A stretch of 64,000 nt of DNA from contig NZ_STGC01000005.1 in NCBI RefSeq assembly GCF_005222805.1, positions 248,001 through 312,000 of the forward strand. Reading direction: 5' to 3'. The stretch is from Devosia sp. FKR38. Lineage in GTDB: Bacteria; Pseudomonadota; Alphaproteobacteria; Rhizobiales; Devosiaceae. A program made the translations under genes and the position numbers. Shown here in pieces: positions 55,986 to 64,000 of this stretch. The first letter of the stretch is position 1. Each line of letters starts with the position of its first letter. The notes under the pieces were generated by a model that was given only the letters and a program-made list of their open reading frames with translations, searched no databases and was not told the origin of the DNA.

Positions 55986-56822
55986 ATGTCCGCCATTGAG
56001 AAGAACCATGACTATCACATGGTCGAGCCGAGCCCCTGGCCGTTCGTCATGTCGGTTGCCGTCCTCATCATGGCGATGGGTGGCATTTTCTGGATGCACC
56101 ATTGGACCCCGTGGGTCTTCTTCATTGGCCTCGTGGGTGTGCTCTACACCATGTACGCCTGGTGGAGCGACGTCATCAAGGAAGCCAACAACGGCCATGA
56201 CCACACCGCCGTGGTGCAGATGCATCACCGCTATGGCATGATGCTGTTCATCGCCTCCGAAGTCATGGTGTTCTTCGGCTTCTTCTGGGCCTATTTCGAT
56301 GGCTTCTTCCGCCTCGACGACGTTGAGCAATATGCGCGCGTCGCGGCCACCGGCGGCATCTGGCCGCCGACCGGCATCGAGCTGTTCGACCCCTTCCACC
56401 TGCCGCTGTTCAACACGCTGCTGCTGCTGACCTCGGGTACCACGGTGACCTGGGCGCACCATGCCCTGCTCGAGAACGACCGCGAAGGTCTCAAGTGGGG
56501 CCTGGCGCTGACCATCCTGCTCGGCGCGGTCTTCACCTGCGTGCAGATGATCGAATATTCCGAAGCTGGCTTCAGCTTTGCCGGCAACATGTATGGCGCC
56601 ACCTTCTTCATGGCCACCGGCCTGCACGGCTTCCACGTGCTGATCGGCACCATCTTCCTGGCCGTCTGCCTGATCCGCGCCCTGCGGGGCGACTTCACCC
56701 CCGAGCGTCACCTCGGTTTCGAATTCGCCGCCTGGTACTGGCACTTCGTTGACGTGGTCTGGCTGTTCCTGTTTGCCTCGATCTATGTCTGGGGCAGCTG
56801 GGGCGTGGCCATCCACCACTAG
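55986..56822 (+). CDS. ctaE: Cytochrome c oxidase subunit III
   Basis: 278 residues, seven helices. HMVEPSPWPFVMSVAV, MHHRYGMMLFIASEVMVFFGFFWAYFD, LLLTSGTTVTWAHHALLENDR, ATGLHGFHVLIGTIFL and YWHFVDVVWLFLFASIYVWG are all family hallmarks. Two bases after ctaG. A strong terminator follows, so the rest of the cluster may be transcribed less. Confidence 0.96.
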   Translation: MSAIEKNHDYHMVEPSPWPFVMSVAVLIMAMGGIFWMHHWTPWVFFIGLVGVLYTMYAWWSDVIKEANNGHDHTAVVQMHHRYGMMLFIASEVMVFFGFFWAYFDGFFRLDDVEQYARVAATGGIWPPTGIELFDPFHLPLFNTLLLLTSGTTVTWAHHALLENDREGLKWGLALTILLGAVFTCVQMIEYSEAGFSFAGNMYGATFFMATGLHGFHVLIGTIFLAVCLIRALRGDFTPERHLGFEFAAWYWHFVDVVWLFLFASIYVWGSWGVAIHH

Positions 56823-56844
56823 GGGCCAGCCCCTCGCTTCTGAC

Positions 56845-56878
56845 GGGGCGCAGCGATCCGCTGCGCCCCTTTGCTTTT
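56845..56878 (+). terminator. Terminator between ctaE and the DUF983 gene
   Basis: GGGGCGCAGCG-ATC-CGCTGCGCCCC followed by TTTGCTTTT. An 11-bp stem of this strength probably cuts off part of the transcription into DUF983-surf1. Confidence 0.85.
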
Positions 56879-56888
56879 GGAGACTATC

Positions 56889-57242
56889 GTGGCCCTGCCT
56901 TCGCCCTTCGTCGCCGGATTGCTCTGCCGCTGCCCGCGCTGCGGGGAGGGGCCCTTGTTCAAGGGTTATCTGAAGGTGGCGCCGCGCTGCAGCGCCTGTG
57001 GTCTCGACCTCGCCTTTGCCGACAGCGGCGATGGCCCGGCCATCTTCGTGATTTTCCTCGTGGCGCCCATTGTCGTGCTACTGGCCATGGTGGTGGGCGC
57101 GCTGTTCAATCCGCCGCCGCTGGTGCATCTGGCGCTGTGGATCCCCACCACGATCGTGCTGTCGCTGGCCCTGCTGCCGCCGTTCAAGGGCGTGCTGGTG
57201 GCGCTGCAATACCGCAACGACGCCCATGAGGGGCATCAATGA
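56889..57242 (+). CDS. DUF983 family protein
   Basis: 117 residues. CRCPRCGEGPLFKGYLKVAPRCSACGLDL supplies four Cys in two CxxC pairs that could bind zinc or copper. Two membrane helices follow (IFVIFLVAPIVVLLAMVVGAL and LWIPTTIVLSLALLPPFKG). Often beside surf1 in alphaproteobacteria, probably in oxidase assembly. GTG start at 56889 with GGAG upstream. It overlaps surf1 (ATGA). Confidence 0.88.
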   Translation: MALPSPFVAGLLCRCPRCGEGPLFKGYLKVAPRCSACGLDLAFADSGDGPAIFVIFLVAPIVVLLAMVVGALFNPPPLVHLALWIPTTIVLSLALLPPFKGVLVALQYRNDAHEGHQ

Positions 57243-57997
57243 CCAAGTCGAGCCGCCTCGGCCCGCTGATGACGGGCGGCTTTGTGGTGCTCATGCTGGC
57301 CCTGGCGGTGGTCTGCGCATTCCTGGGCACCTGGCAGATGCATCGCCTGGCCGAGAAGGAAGCGCTGATCGCCGCGGTCGACAGCCGCATCGACGCTGCG
57401 CCCATTGCTGTGCCCGAGGCCGGCACCTGGCCTACGCTTGATCTCGAGCAGGTCAATTTCCAGCCGGTGACCCTCACCGGCGCTTTCCGCTACAACCAGA
57501 CCGTCACGGTGTTCACCAGTCTCGCCAATGCCCGCGGCAAGGCGTCGGGCCCCGGTTATTGGGTGATGACGCCCTTTGTGCTGCAGACCGGCGGCACGGT
57601 ATTCGTCAATCGCGGCTTTGTCCCCGAGACCATGCAGGAAGCCGCCGTTACAGACGGGGAGGGCGACGGCACCATCGTCACCATCACCGGCCTGCTGCGT
57701 CCGGGCGAGGCCGCGGGCTTCATGACCCCGGCTGCCGACACCTCCAACCGCGTCGAATGGGTGCGCGACCCCAATCGACTGGCCGCCATGGTCGATCCGG
57801 CCCTCGCGCCGATTGCGCCCTTCTATGTCGACATGCCCGCCGGCGCGCCTGGCGAGCTGCCGCAGGGCGGCGAGACCGTGATCGAATTCCCCAATAACCA
57901 CCTGGGCTATGCCTATACCTGGTACGGCTTTGCCATCGTGGCCGTGGTCATGCTCGGCTTCTGGCTGTGGCGCCAGCGCAAGGCGGCCAAGACCTGA
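57239..57997 (+). CDS. SURF1-family cytochrome oxidase assembly protein
   Basis: 252 residues with two helices flanking a periplasmic domain: N-terminal FVVLMLALAVVCAFLGTWQMHRL, GYWVMTPFVLQTGGTVFVNRGFVP in the middle, and a C-terminal FPNNHLGYAYTWYGFAIVAVVMLGFWLW. SURF1 proteins help place haem a in subunit I. Start overlaps the DUF983 stop. Confidence 0.92.
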   Translation: MTKSSRLGPLMTGGFVVLMLALAVVCAFLGTWQMHRLAEKEALIAAVDSRIDAAPIAVPEAGTWPTLDLEQVNFQPVTLTGAFRYNQTVTVFTSLANARGKASGPGYWVMTPFVLQTGGTVFVNRGFVPETMQEAAVTDGEGDGTIVTITGLLRPGEAAGFMTPAADTSNRVEWVRDPNRLAAMVDPALAPIAPFYVDMPAGAPGELPQGGETVIEFPNNHLGYAYTWYGFAIVAVVMLGFWLWRQRKAAKT

Positions 57998-58066
57998 TCC
58001 GGCAAACTTGCGATTGCCGGGTCAATTCACTAGGTTGCAACAATTCCAAAAGGGCTCCTTCCCCGA

Positions 58067-59461
58067 ATGCAATTTGTATCAACGCGCGGTCAGGCGCCCG
58101 TGCTCGGCTTCTCTGACGCAATTCTGGCCGGTCTGGCATCCGACGGCGGCCTCTATGTCCCCCAGAGCTGGCCCCAGGTCGGCGCCCAGGAGATCGCCAG
58201 CTTTGCCGGCAAGCCCTATGCGGAGGTGGCCTATGCCATCATCAGCCGCTTCACCGGCGATGAGATTGCACCGGCCAAGCTCAAGCAGATCATCGACGCC
58301 GCCTATGCCGACTTCCGCCATCCTTCGGTCGCGCCGTTGATCGAACTGGCGCCGGGGCACTTCGCGCTCGAGCTGTTCCACGGGCCCACGCTGGCGTTCA
58401 AGGACGTCGCCATGCAGTTCCTCAGCCGCATGATGGACCATATCCTGGCCGAGCGCGGCCTGCGCGCCACCATTGTCGGCGCCACGTCGGGCGACACAGG
58501 CTCGGCCGCCATCGAGGCTTTCCGCGGTCGCGACACCACCGACATCTTCATTCTTCATCCCCAGGGCCGCACCTCGCCGGTGCAGCGCCTGCAGATGACC
58601 ACGGTGCTCGACGAGAATGTGCACAACATTGCCATCGAGGGCACGTTTGACGACTGCCAGAACATCGTCAAGGCGATGTTCAACAACCATGGCTTCCGCG
58701 ACCGGGTGCGCCTATCGGGCGTCAATTCGATCAACTGGGGGCGGATCGTTGCCCAGATCGTTTATTACTTCACTGCCGCCGTCTCGCTGGGTGCGCCGCA
58801 CCGTCCGGTGAGCTTCACGGTGCCGACCGGCAATTTCGGCGACATCTTCGCCGGCTATTGCGCCAAGGCCATGGGACTGCCGATCGACCGGCTGGTCATC
58901 GCCACCAATGCCAATGACATCCTGCGCCGCACCATGGAAACCGGCCGCTATGACATGGCCGGCGTCGCCCCCACCATCAGCCCTTCGATGGACATCCAGA
59001 TCTCGTCCAATTTCGAGCGCCTGCTGTTCGAAGGCGCCGGGCGCGATGCCAGCGCTGTGGTGCGCATGATGGATGGCCTCAAGCAGTCCGGCGGCTTTGC
59101 CGTGCCCGAGGGGACGCTGAACGCCATCCGTCGCGATTTTGCTGCGGGCACCACTGACGAGGCCGCCACCAAGGCCACCATCGCATCCGTCCATGCCAAG
59201 GCGGGCTATCTGCTCGACCCGCACACCGCCGTGGGCGTCAGCGTGGCCATGCAGCAGCCCCAGAGCGGCGTGCCCATGGTGACCCTGGCCACTGCCCATC
59301 CGGCCAAGTTCCCGGCCGCCGTCAAGGCTGCGTCGGGCATTGATCCGGCGCTGCCGGCCTGGCTGGCCGATCTCTATGATCGCCCCGAGCGATTGAGCGT
59401 TCTTGCCAACCAACAGCAATCCGTCGAAGACTTCATCCTGGCGCGCACACGCGCTGTCTAG
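58067..59461 (+). CDS. thrC: Threonine synthase
   Basis: 464 residues. PLP enzyme converting O-phosphohomoserine to threonine. The PLP-lysine segment is FHGPTLAFKDVAMQFL; the phosphate-binding region is VGATSGDTGSAAIEAF; QRLQMTT and GNFGDIFAGYCAKAMGLP are typical of the long (type 2) class. Follows surf1 in the order seen in many rhizobia. Confidence 0.95.
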   Translation: MQFVSTRGQAPVLGFSDAILAGLASDGGLYVPQSWPQVGAQEIASFAGKPYAEVAYAIISRFTGDEIAPAKLKQIIDAAYADFRHPSVAPLIELAPGHFALELFHGPTLAFKDVAMQFLSRMMDHILAERGLRATIVGATSGDTGSAAIEAFRGRDTTDIFILHPQGRTSPVQRLQMTTVLDENVHNIAIEGTFDDCQNIVKAMFNNHGFRDRVRLSGVNSINWGRIVAQIVYYFTAAVSLGAPHRPVSFTVPTGNFGDIFAGYCAKAMGLPIDRLVIATNANDILRRTMETGRYDMAGVAPTISPSMDIQISSNFERLLFEGAGRDASAVVRMMDGLKQSGGFAVPEGTLNAIRRDFAAGTTDEAATKATIASVHAKAGYLLDPHTAVGVSVAMQQPQSGVPMVTLATAHPAKFPAAVKAASGIDPALPAWLADLYDRPERLSVLANQQQSVEDFILARTRAV

Positions 59462-59514
59462 CGAACCAACAAGGCCAGGTGGTCATTGGATCGCCGGTCT
59501 GAGGAGACTGTCTC

Positions 59515-60777
59515 TTGAGCGTACAATCGACGACCCTCGACAATGGCATGGTGGTCCTCACCGACGACATGCCCCATCTCGAAAGCGCCTCGCTGGGCGT
59601 GTGGGTCAAGGCGGGTGCGCGCTCTGAACGCAAGACCGAGCACGGCATCTCCCATCTGCTCGAGCACATGGCCTTCAAGGGCACCAAGACGCGCAATGCG
59701 CTCAACATCGCCGAGGCCATCGAGAATGTCGGCGGTGACCTCAATGCCGCGACCTCCATCGAGCACACCGGCTATTTCGCCCGCGTGCTCAAGGAGGATG
59801 TGGTGCTGGCCGCCGATATCCTCAGCGACATCCTGCAGAACTCGCTGTTCGACGAGGAAGAGCTGACTCGCGAGAAACAGGTGATCGTCCAGGAAATCGG
59901 CGCGGCACGCGACAATCCCGACGATCAGGTGTTCGACCTGTTCCAGCAGGCCGCTTTTCCCAGCCAGCCCATCGGGCGCACCATTCTGGGGACGGTGGAT
60001 TCGGTGCGGGCCTTCAACCCCGACACCATCCGCAAATATATGAACCGCAACTATGTGGGCGACCACATGGTGATGGCCGCCGCCGGCAATGTCGACCACG
60101 ACGGCCTGGTCAACGTGGCGCGGGAACACTTCTCCACCCTCAAGCCCAATGGCGCCCCGGCGCCGCAGCGCGCCGAATATCAGGGCGGGCAGGAGCGCCT
60201 GGTCTCCGAGCATGAGCAGGCCCATATCGTCATCGGCTTTGAGGGCCGCGCTTACAATGCCGACGGCTTTTATGCCGCGCAGGTGCTGGCCTCGATCCTG
60301 GGCGGGGGCATGAGCTCGCGCCTGTTCCAGGAAGTGCGCGAGAAGCGCGGCCTGTGCTACTCGGTCTATTCCTTCCACTGGGCCTTTGCCGACAGTGGCG
60401 TCTTTGGCGTGGCGGCAGCCACAGGCGAAGAGGAGGTGGCGGACCTGGTGCCCGTCGTGCTCGACGAACTCAAGCGCGCCACCGAGCACATCACCGAGGA
60501 AGAGGTTGTGCGCGTGCGCAACCAGATTCGCGCGGGCCTCCTGATGTCGCTGGAAAGCCCGTCCGCCCGCGCCGGCCAGCTGGCCCGCCAGCAGATTCTG
60601 TGGGGCCGCCCCATCCCGATGCAGGAGACGGTCAACCGCATCAACGCCATCACCACGCGCCGCGTGCAGGAGGTGGCCGAGCAAATCTTCACCTCTGGCG
60701 CACCGACGCTGGCTGGCATTGGCCCGATCGGCAATCTGGCCGATGTCGAGGCCATCAGCGACCACATCAAGCGCTGA
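59515..60777 (+). CDS. M16 family zinc peptidase (mitochondrial-processing-peptidase-like)
   Basis: 420 residues. The inverted zinc motif HLLEHMAFKGT (H-x2-E-H) with the distal Glu in the EAIENVGGDLNA region. The second M16 domain has GGGMSSRLFQEVREKRGLCYSVYSF. Cytoplasmic, no signal peptide. Relatives are the bacterial cousins of the mitochondrial processing peptidase beta subunit; the substrate is unknown. TTG start at 59515 with GAGGAG upstream. Confidence 0.9.
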   Translation: MSVQSTTLDNGMVVLTDDMPHLESASLGVWVKAGARSERKTEHGISHLLEHMAFKGTKTRNALNIAEAIENVGGDLNAATSIEHTGYFARVLKEDVVLAADILSDILQNSLFDEEELTREKQVIVQEIGAARDNPDDQVFDLFQQAAFPSQPIGRTILGTVDSVRAFNPDTIRKYMNRNYVGDHMVMAAAGNVDHDGLVNVAREHFSTLKPNGAPAPQRAEYQGGQERLVSEHEQAHIVIGFEGRAYNADGFYAAQVLASILGGGMSSRLFQEVREKRGLCYSVYSFHWAFADSGVFGVAAATGEEEVADLVPVVLDELKRATEHITEEEVVRVRNQIRAGLLMSLESPSARAGQLARQQILWGRPIPMQETVNRINAITTRRVQEVAEQIFTSGAPTLAGIGPIGNLADVEAISDHIKR

Positions 60778-60790
60778 TCGGCGTCTCTCC

Positions 60791-61402
60791 GTGCCCTGGC
60801 CCTGGTCATCCCAGCAATCGCTGATCACCCTGCGCGGCCCGCGGGTCACGCTGCGCCTGCCGCAGCTGTCCGACTATGAGCAGTGGTATCGGCTACGCCT
60901 GGCCAGCAGCGACTTTCTGCGCCCCTTTGAGCCACGCTGGACCGAGGCGGACCTGGCCCGCCGGGTGTTCGTGCAGCGCGTCAAGCGCGCCCGGGAGGAG
61001 GCCGAGGAGGGCACGGACTATTCGCTCTTCATCTTCCAGCCCGATGGTCGCCGCGAGACCCTGGTGGGGGGCGTGACACTGTCCAATGTGCGGCGTCGCG
61101 CCGCCCAGTTCGTCAATCTGGGCTATTGGATGGGCCAGCAATATGCCGGCCAGGGGCTGATGAGCGAGGCGGTGTCGCTCTGCCTGCCGTTCACCTTCGA
61201 CACGCTCGACCTCCACAGGATTCACGCCGCCTTCCTGCCGGGCAATATGGCGTCGCGCCGGGTGCTGGAGAAGAACGGCTTTGTCGAAGAGGGCTTTGCC
61301 GAGAACTACCTGCAGATCAACGGCCGCTGGGAGGACCATGTGCTGTTCGCCCTGACCCGCGAACGCTACGAGCGCGCGCGCCATGGCGGGCGTCTGGCCT
61401 AG
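60791..61402 (+). CDS. RimJ/RimL-type GNAT N-acetyltransferase
   Basis: 203 residues. GNAT fold of the ribosomal-protein acetyltransferase type: RGPRVTLRLPQLSDYEQWYRLR, VNLGYWMGQQYAGQGLMSEAVSL (acetyl-CoA motif Q-Y-A-G-Q-G), then HRIHAAFLPGNMASRRVLEKNGFVEEG. The GTG at 60791 is the best start; the frame is open further into the M16 gene. Follows the M16 gene by 13 bases. Substrate unknown. Confidence 0.88.
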   Translation: MPWPWSSQQSLITLRGPRVTLRLPQLSDYEQWYRLRLASSDFLRPFEPRWTEADLARRVFVQRVKRAREEAEEGTDYSLFIFQPDGRRETLVGGVTLSNVRRRAAQFVNLGYWMGQQYAGQGLMSEAVSLCLPFTFDTLDLHRIHAAFLPGNMASRRVLEKNGFVEEGFAENYLQINGRWEDHVLFALTRERYERARHGGRLA

Positions 61403-61404
61403 GC

Positions 61405-61424
61405 CTGTTGCGCAATGGCAACAG
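61405..61424 (+). terminator. Small hairpin after the GNAT gene
   Basis: CTGTTGC-GCAATG-GCAACAG, a perfect 7-bp stem, without a T-run. At most a weak terminator. The remaining 140 bases to the next gene show nothing I can name. Confidence 0.3.
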
Positions 61425-61567
61425 TGGTCGAACCTTGCCGCTGGCGATATTCCCCGCTACCAAAGACCGCTCCCCGTCCGAGGGAGCCCTGGAATTTGCG
61501 TGGCCAAAACACCGCCTGCTGGTTCCACCGCCACAATGATGCCCACCGCAGGATTTAGTCGCCCTTG

Positions 61568-64000
61568 ATGCGTCATCTACATGCACTCGCGATGTGTCTT
61601 GCGTTCGCGCTGGCCCTGCTCGCACCAGCCGCCGCGCTTGAGGTCATTTCCGTCCCCGACGACGTCAATGCCGTGAGCCTGTCCGATGTCATCGAGGTCG
61701 TGCCCGGCCAGGGTGGCAAGGTGCAGTTGTCCACGGCCCCGGCCGAGGACGGCATTATCCGCCGCATCGAAGTGCTGGCCTCCGAAGAGGGGACCAATCC
61801 CAGTTACGCGCTGTTCGCCCTGCGCAACGACAGCGACCAGCAGATCGAACGCCTGCTGGTGGCGCCCTTCTTCCGCCTGCCGGGTTCCGGCATCATCCAG
61901 CCCGATCTGGGCGATGATCGCATTGCTGCGCTGACCCCCAGTTCCGGCATCCGCCCGGTGCGCCTGGCTGACACCGAAGCCGATGTGTTTGAGGTGACCC
62001 TCGACCCCGGCGCCACGGTGACCTTTGTCGCCGAGTTGCGCGGCGCCGACCTGCCCGAGCTCTATCTGTGGCAGCCCAATGCCTACCGCGACTATGTGAA
62101 CTCCTTCACCCTGTTCCGCGGCGTGGTGCTGGGCGTGGCCTCGCTGGCGGCGGTGTTCTTGACCATCATGTTCGTGGTCAAGGGCCGCGGCGTCTTTCCG
62201 GCCACGGCGGCGTTCGCCTGGGCCGTGATGGCCTATCTGCTGATCGACTTCGGGGTCATGGGGCGCCTGCTGGGCCTCACCGCGACCGGCGTGCAACCGC
62301 TGCGCGCAGCGGCGGAGGCGGGCATCGCCACGACGCTGGCGGGGTTCCTGTTCATCTATCTCAACCTGCACCGCTGGCATCTGCGCTTCGTGCATCTGGC
62401 GCTGGGCCTGGCCGCGCTGTTCCTGGCGCTGTTCGGCTTTGCCTTCTTCGAGCCGTCGAGCGCCGCCACCATTGCCCGGCTGGTGCTGGCCCTGTTGGGC
62501 ATTTCCGGCCTGTTCCTGATTCTGCTGCTGGCGCTGCGCGGCTATGACCGCGCCGTGCTGCTGGTGCCCACCTGGATCATCGTCATTGCCTGGCTGTTCT
62601 ACAGCTGGCTGGTGGTCTCCGGTCAGGTGTCCAACGACGTAGCCCAGCCTGCCGTTGGCGGTGGCCTTGTGCTCATCGTCATGCTGCTCGGCTTCACCGC
62701 TGTCCAGCATGCCTTCTCCGAAGGCCAGGTCAGCATCGGCACGCTGTCCGAAGTCGAGCGCCGCGCCCTGGCGCTGACCGGCTCGGGCGACTTCGTCTTC
62801 GACTGGAATATCGAGCGCGACCGCGTCTCGGTCAGCGAGGAGCTGGCGACGCGCCTGGGCGAGAAGCGCGGCAGCCTGCGCGGCGCCATCAAGCGCTGGC
62901 TCGACCGCGTACATCCCGACGACCGCGACCGCTTCCGCACGGCCTTTGACACGCTGGTGGAGCTGCGCCGCGGCAAGGTGTCGGCCGATATGCGCATCGC
63001 CAGCCACGACGGCAGCTACCGCGCCTTCCGTATGCGGGTGAAGCCCGTGCTGGGTGGCGACGGCCAGGTGAACCGCATCGTCGGCACGCTGCAGGACGTC
63101 ACCGAGGACCGCGCCTCGCGCGAGCGCCTGCTGCATGACGCCGTGCATGATAGCCTCACCGGCCTGCCCAATCGCATGCTGTTCCTCGACCGGCTGGAGC
63201 GCAGCCTGGTGCGCGCCCGCATGCCCGGGGGCATCAAGCCGGCGGTGTTTCTGATCGATATCGACCGCTTCATGGAGCTCGAAGAGCGCATCGGCCATTC
63301 GGCAGCAGATTCGGTGCTGTTGGCCATTTCGCGCCGCATTGCCCGCATCATGCGGCCGCTCGACACCGTGGCCCGCGTTACCGGCGACCAGTTCGCGGTG
63401 ATCCTCGCATCCGAGCAGGCGGCGGGCAAGATCGCCGAGACGGCCGAACAGATCCGCAAGGCGCTCAAGGCGCCGTTCAACTTTGGCGACCGCGACCTGT
63501 CGCTGACCGCCTCGATCGGCGTGACCATCTATGACAGCAACCCCGCCAGCGCCGCCGACGTGCTGCGCGACGCCGAGCTTGCCATGTATTATGCCAAGCG
63601 GCTGGGCGGCGACCGTATCGAGGCCTATCGCGCCTCGGCGCGCTCGATTGCCGCCTATAATCGCGCCAGCGAGGAAGACCTCGAACGCGGCATGAAACAG
63701 GGCGAGCTGCATGTGCAGTTCCAGCCGGTGATGGACCTGCAGACCAATCAGATGGTCGGCGCCGAGGCGCTGATGCGCTGGATCCATCCGACGCGCGGCG
63801 TGGTCAACCCGGACGAATTCGTCGCCCTGGCCGAACGCTCCGGCCAGATCGAAAAGCTCGGGCGCCTGGCGTTCGAACAGGCCGCCGCACAGGCGCGGGA
63901 CTGGATGACGACCATCGGCCTGCCCGAGGGCTTCTTCATCTCGGTCAATCTGTCGCCGACCCAGTTGGGCACCGAGACGCTGCTTAACGACCTGCGCAGC
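61568..64000 (+). CDS. Membrane GGDEF-EAL protein with a 7TM sensor module, 3' partial
   Basis: 811 codons to the window edge, no stop. Signal peptide (MRHLHALAMCLAFALALLAPAAA), a periplasmic domain to about residue 180, then seven helices (about 190-400), a PAS-like domain with HPDDRDRF near residue 455, a GGDEF domain from about 515, and an EAL domain entered near 735. The cyclase motif is VTGDQF, degenerate at the first Gly and at the Glu, so cyclase activity is unlikely. The EAL motif (AEALMRW) is intact, so c-di-GMP hydrolysis is probable. The degenerate domain may bind GTP as a regulator. Confidence 0.88.
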   Translation, partial: MRHLHALAMCLAFALALLAPAAALEVISVPDDVNAVSLSDVIEVVPGQGGKVQLSTAPAEDGIIRRIEVLASEEGTNPSYALFALRNDSDQQIERLLVAPFFRLPGSGIIQPDLGDDRIAALTPSSGIRPVRLADTEADVFEVTLDPGATVTFVAELRGADLPELYLWQPNAYRDYVNSFTLFRGVVLGVASLAAVFLTIMFVVKGRGVFPATAAFAWAVMAYLLIDFGVMGRLLGLTATGVQPLRAAAEAGIATTLAGFLFIYLNLHRWHLRFVHLALGLAALFLALFGFAFFEPSSAATIARLVLALLGISGLFLILLLALRGYDRAVLLVPTWIIVIAWLFYSWLVVSGQVSNDVAQPAVGGGLVLIVMLLGFTAVQHAFSEGQVSIGTLSEVERRALALTGSGDFVFDWNIERDRVSVSEELATRLGEKRGSLRGAIKRWLDRVHPDDRDRFRTAFDTLVELRRGKVSADMRIASHDGSYRAFRMRVKPVLGGDGQVNRIVGTLQDVTEDRASRERLLHDAVHDSLTGLPNRMLFLDRLERSLVRARMPGGIKPAVFLIDIDRFMELEERIGHSAADSVLLAISRRIARIMRPLDTVARVTGDQFAVILASEQAAGKIAETAEQIRKALKAPFNFGDRDLSLTASIGVTIYDSNPASAADVLRDAELAMYYAKRLGGDRIEAYRASARSIAAYNRASEEDLERGMKQGELHVQFQPVMDLQTNQMVGAEALMRWIHPTRGVVNPDEFVALAERSGQIEKLGRLAFEQAAAQARDWMTTIGLPEGFFISVNLSPTQLGTETLLNDLRS

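Noticed and set aside
61577-63787. Minus-strand open frame of 736 codons opposite the GGDEF-EAL gene
   Set aside because: The plus strand carries clear PAS, GGDEF and EAL motifs; the antisense translation is Gln/His/Gly-rich shadow sequence.

Overview
The window is a contiguous piece of a GC-rich alphaproteobacterial chromosome. Gene order and protein sequences point to Hyphomicrobiales, most like Devosia or a near relative. The clues are aztABC-zur beside zigA, an aerobic cobNO cobalamin cluster, zwf-pgl-edd, xseA-DUF2093, DUF4170, and ctaCDB-coxF-ctaGE-surf1-thrC. I see no phage, plasmid, CRISPR array, rRNA or tRNA. The genus is an inference from remembered family sequences.

Layout. 1-919: tail of a pseudouridine synthase, then rsmD. 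1121-5851: a zinc regulon, with a small membrane ORF, aztABC and zur on the minus strand and the zinc chaperone zigA divergent. Two similar Zur-box-like palindromes lie between the two arms. 5853-7373: small conserved unknowns. 7428-22780: a cobalamin region with a riboswitch, cbtB-cbtA-cobW-cobN-cobO, a CDF exporter, cobE, cobK, cobA-cobB-cobQ-cbiB and cobU. The corrin-ring methylase block (cobG, H, I, J, L, M, F) is not in the window. 22989-28180: a BadF-type sugar kinase followed by zwf-pgl-edd, the upper Entner-Doudoroff pathway. 28197-41837: housekeeping and regulatory genes: a diguanylate cyclase, mutL, MarR-GNAT, a TDT transporter broken by an amber codon, LysR, tadA, fabV, patatin, purD, gshA and rsmE. 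42007-51279: ubiA, an AT-rich orphan membrane gene, an inositol-phosphatase-like gene with DUF4170, xseA-DUF2093 and an LpxB-related glycosyltransferase, LysR/DUF1127, PilZ and an IalB-like protein. 51602-60777: the aa3-type cytochrome c oxidase operon with its assembly factors, then thrC and an M16 peptidase. 60791-64000: a GNAT and the first 811 codons of a membrane GGDEF-EAL protein.

The most unusual feature is inside cobN. A segment of about 700 bp, made of GC-rich palindromic repeats enclosing a complete DUF559 (PD-(D/E)XK/Vsr-like) nuclease domain, is inserted without breaking the reading frame. The nuclease is bracketed by two 109-bp direct repeats exactly 489 bp (163 codons) apart. 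Repeats of the same kind lie between rsmD and zur (920-1120) and between zwf and pgl (25437-25570). Together they look like an in-frame, protein-tolerated mobile repeat that carries a nuclease. Other points worth a second look are the His/Asp tail on the zinc-importer ATPase, the 50-codon membrane ORF ahead of aztA, a second family of palindromic repeats between rsmE and ubiA, the AT-rich orphan gene, and the amber-interrupted transporter.
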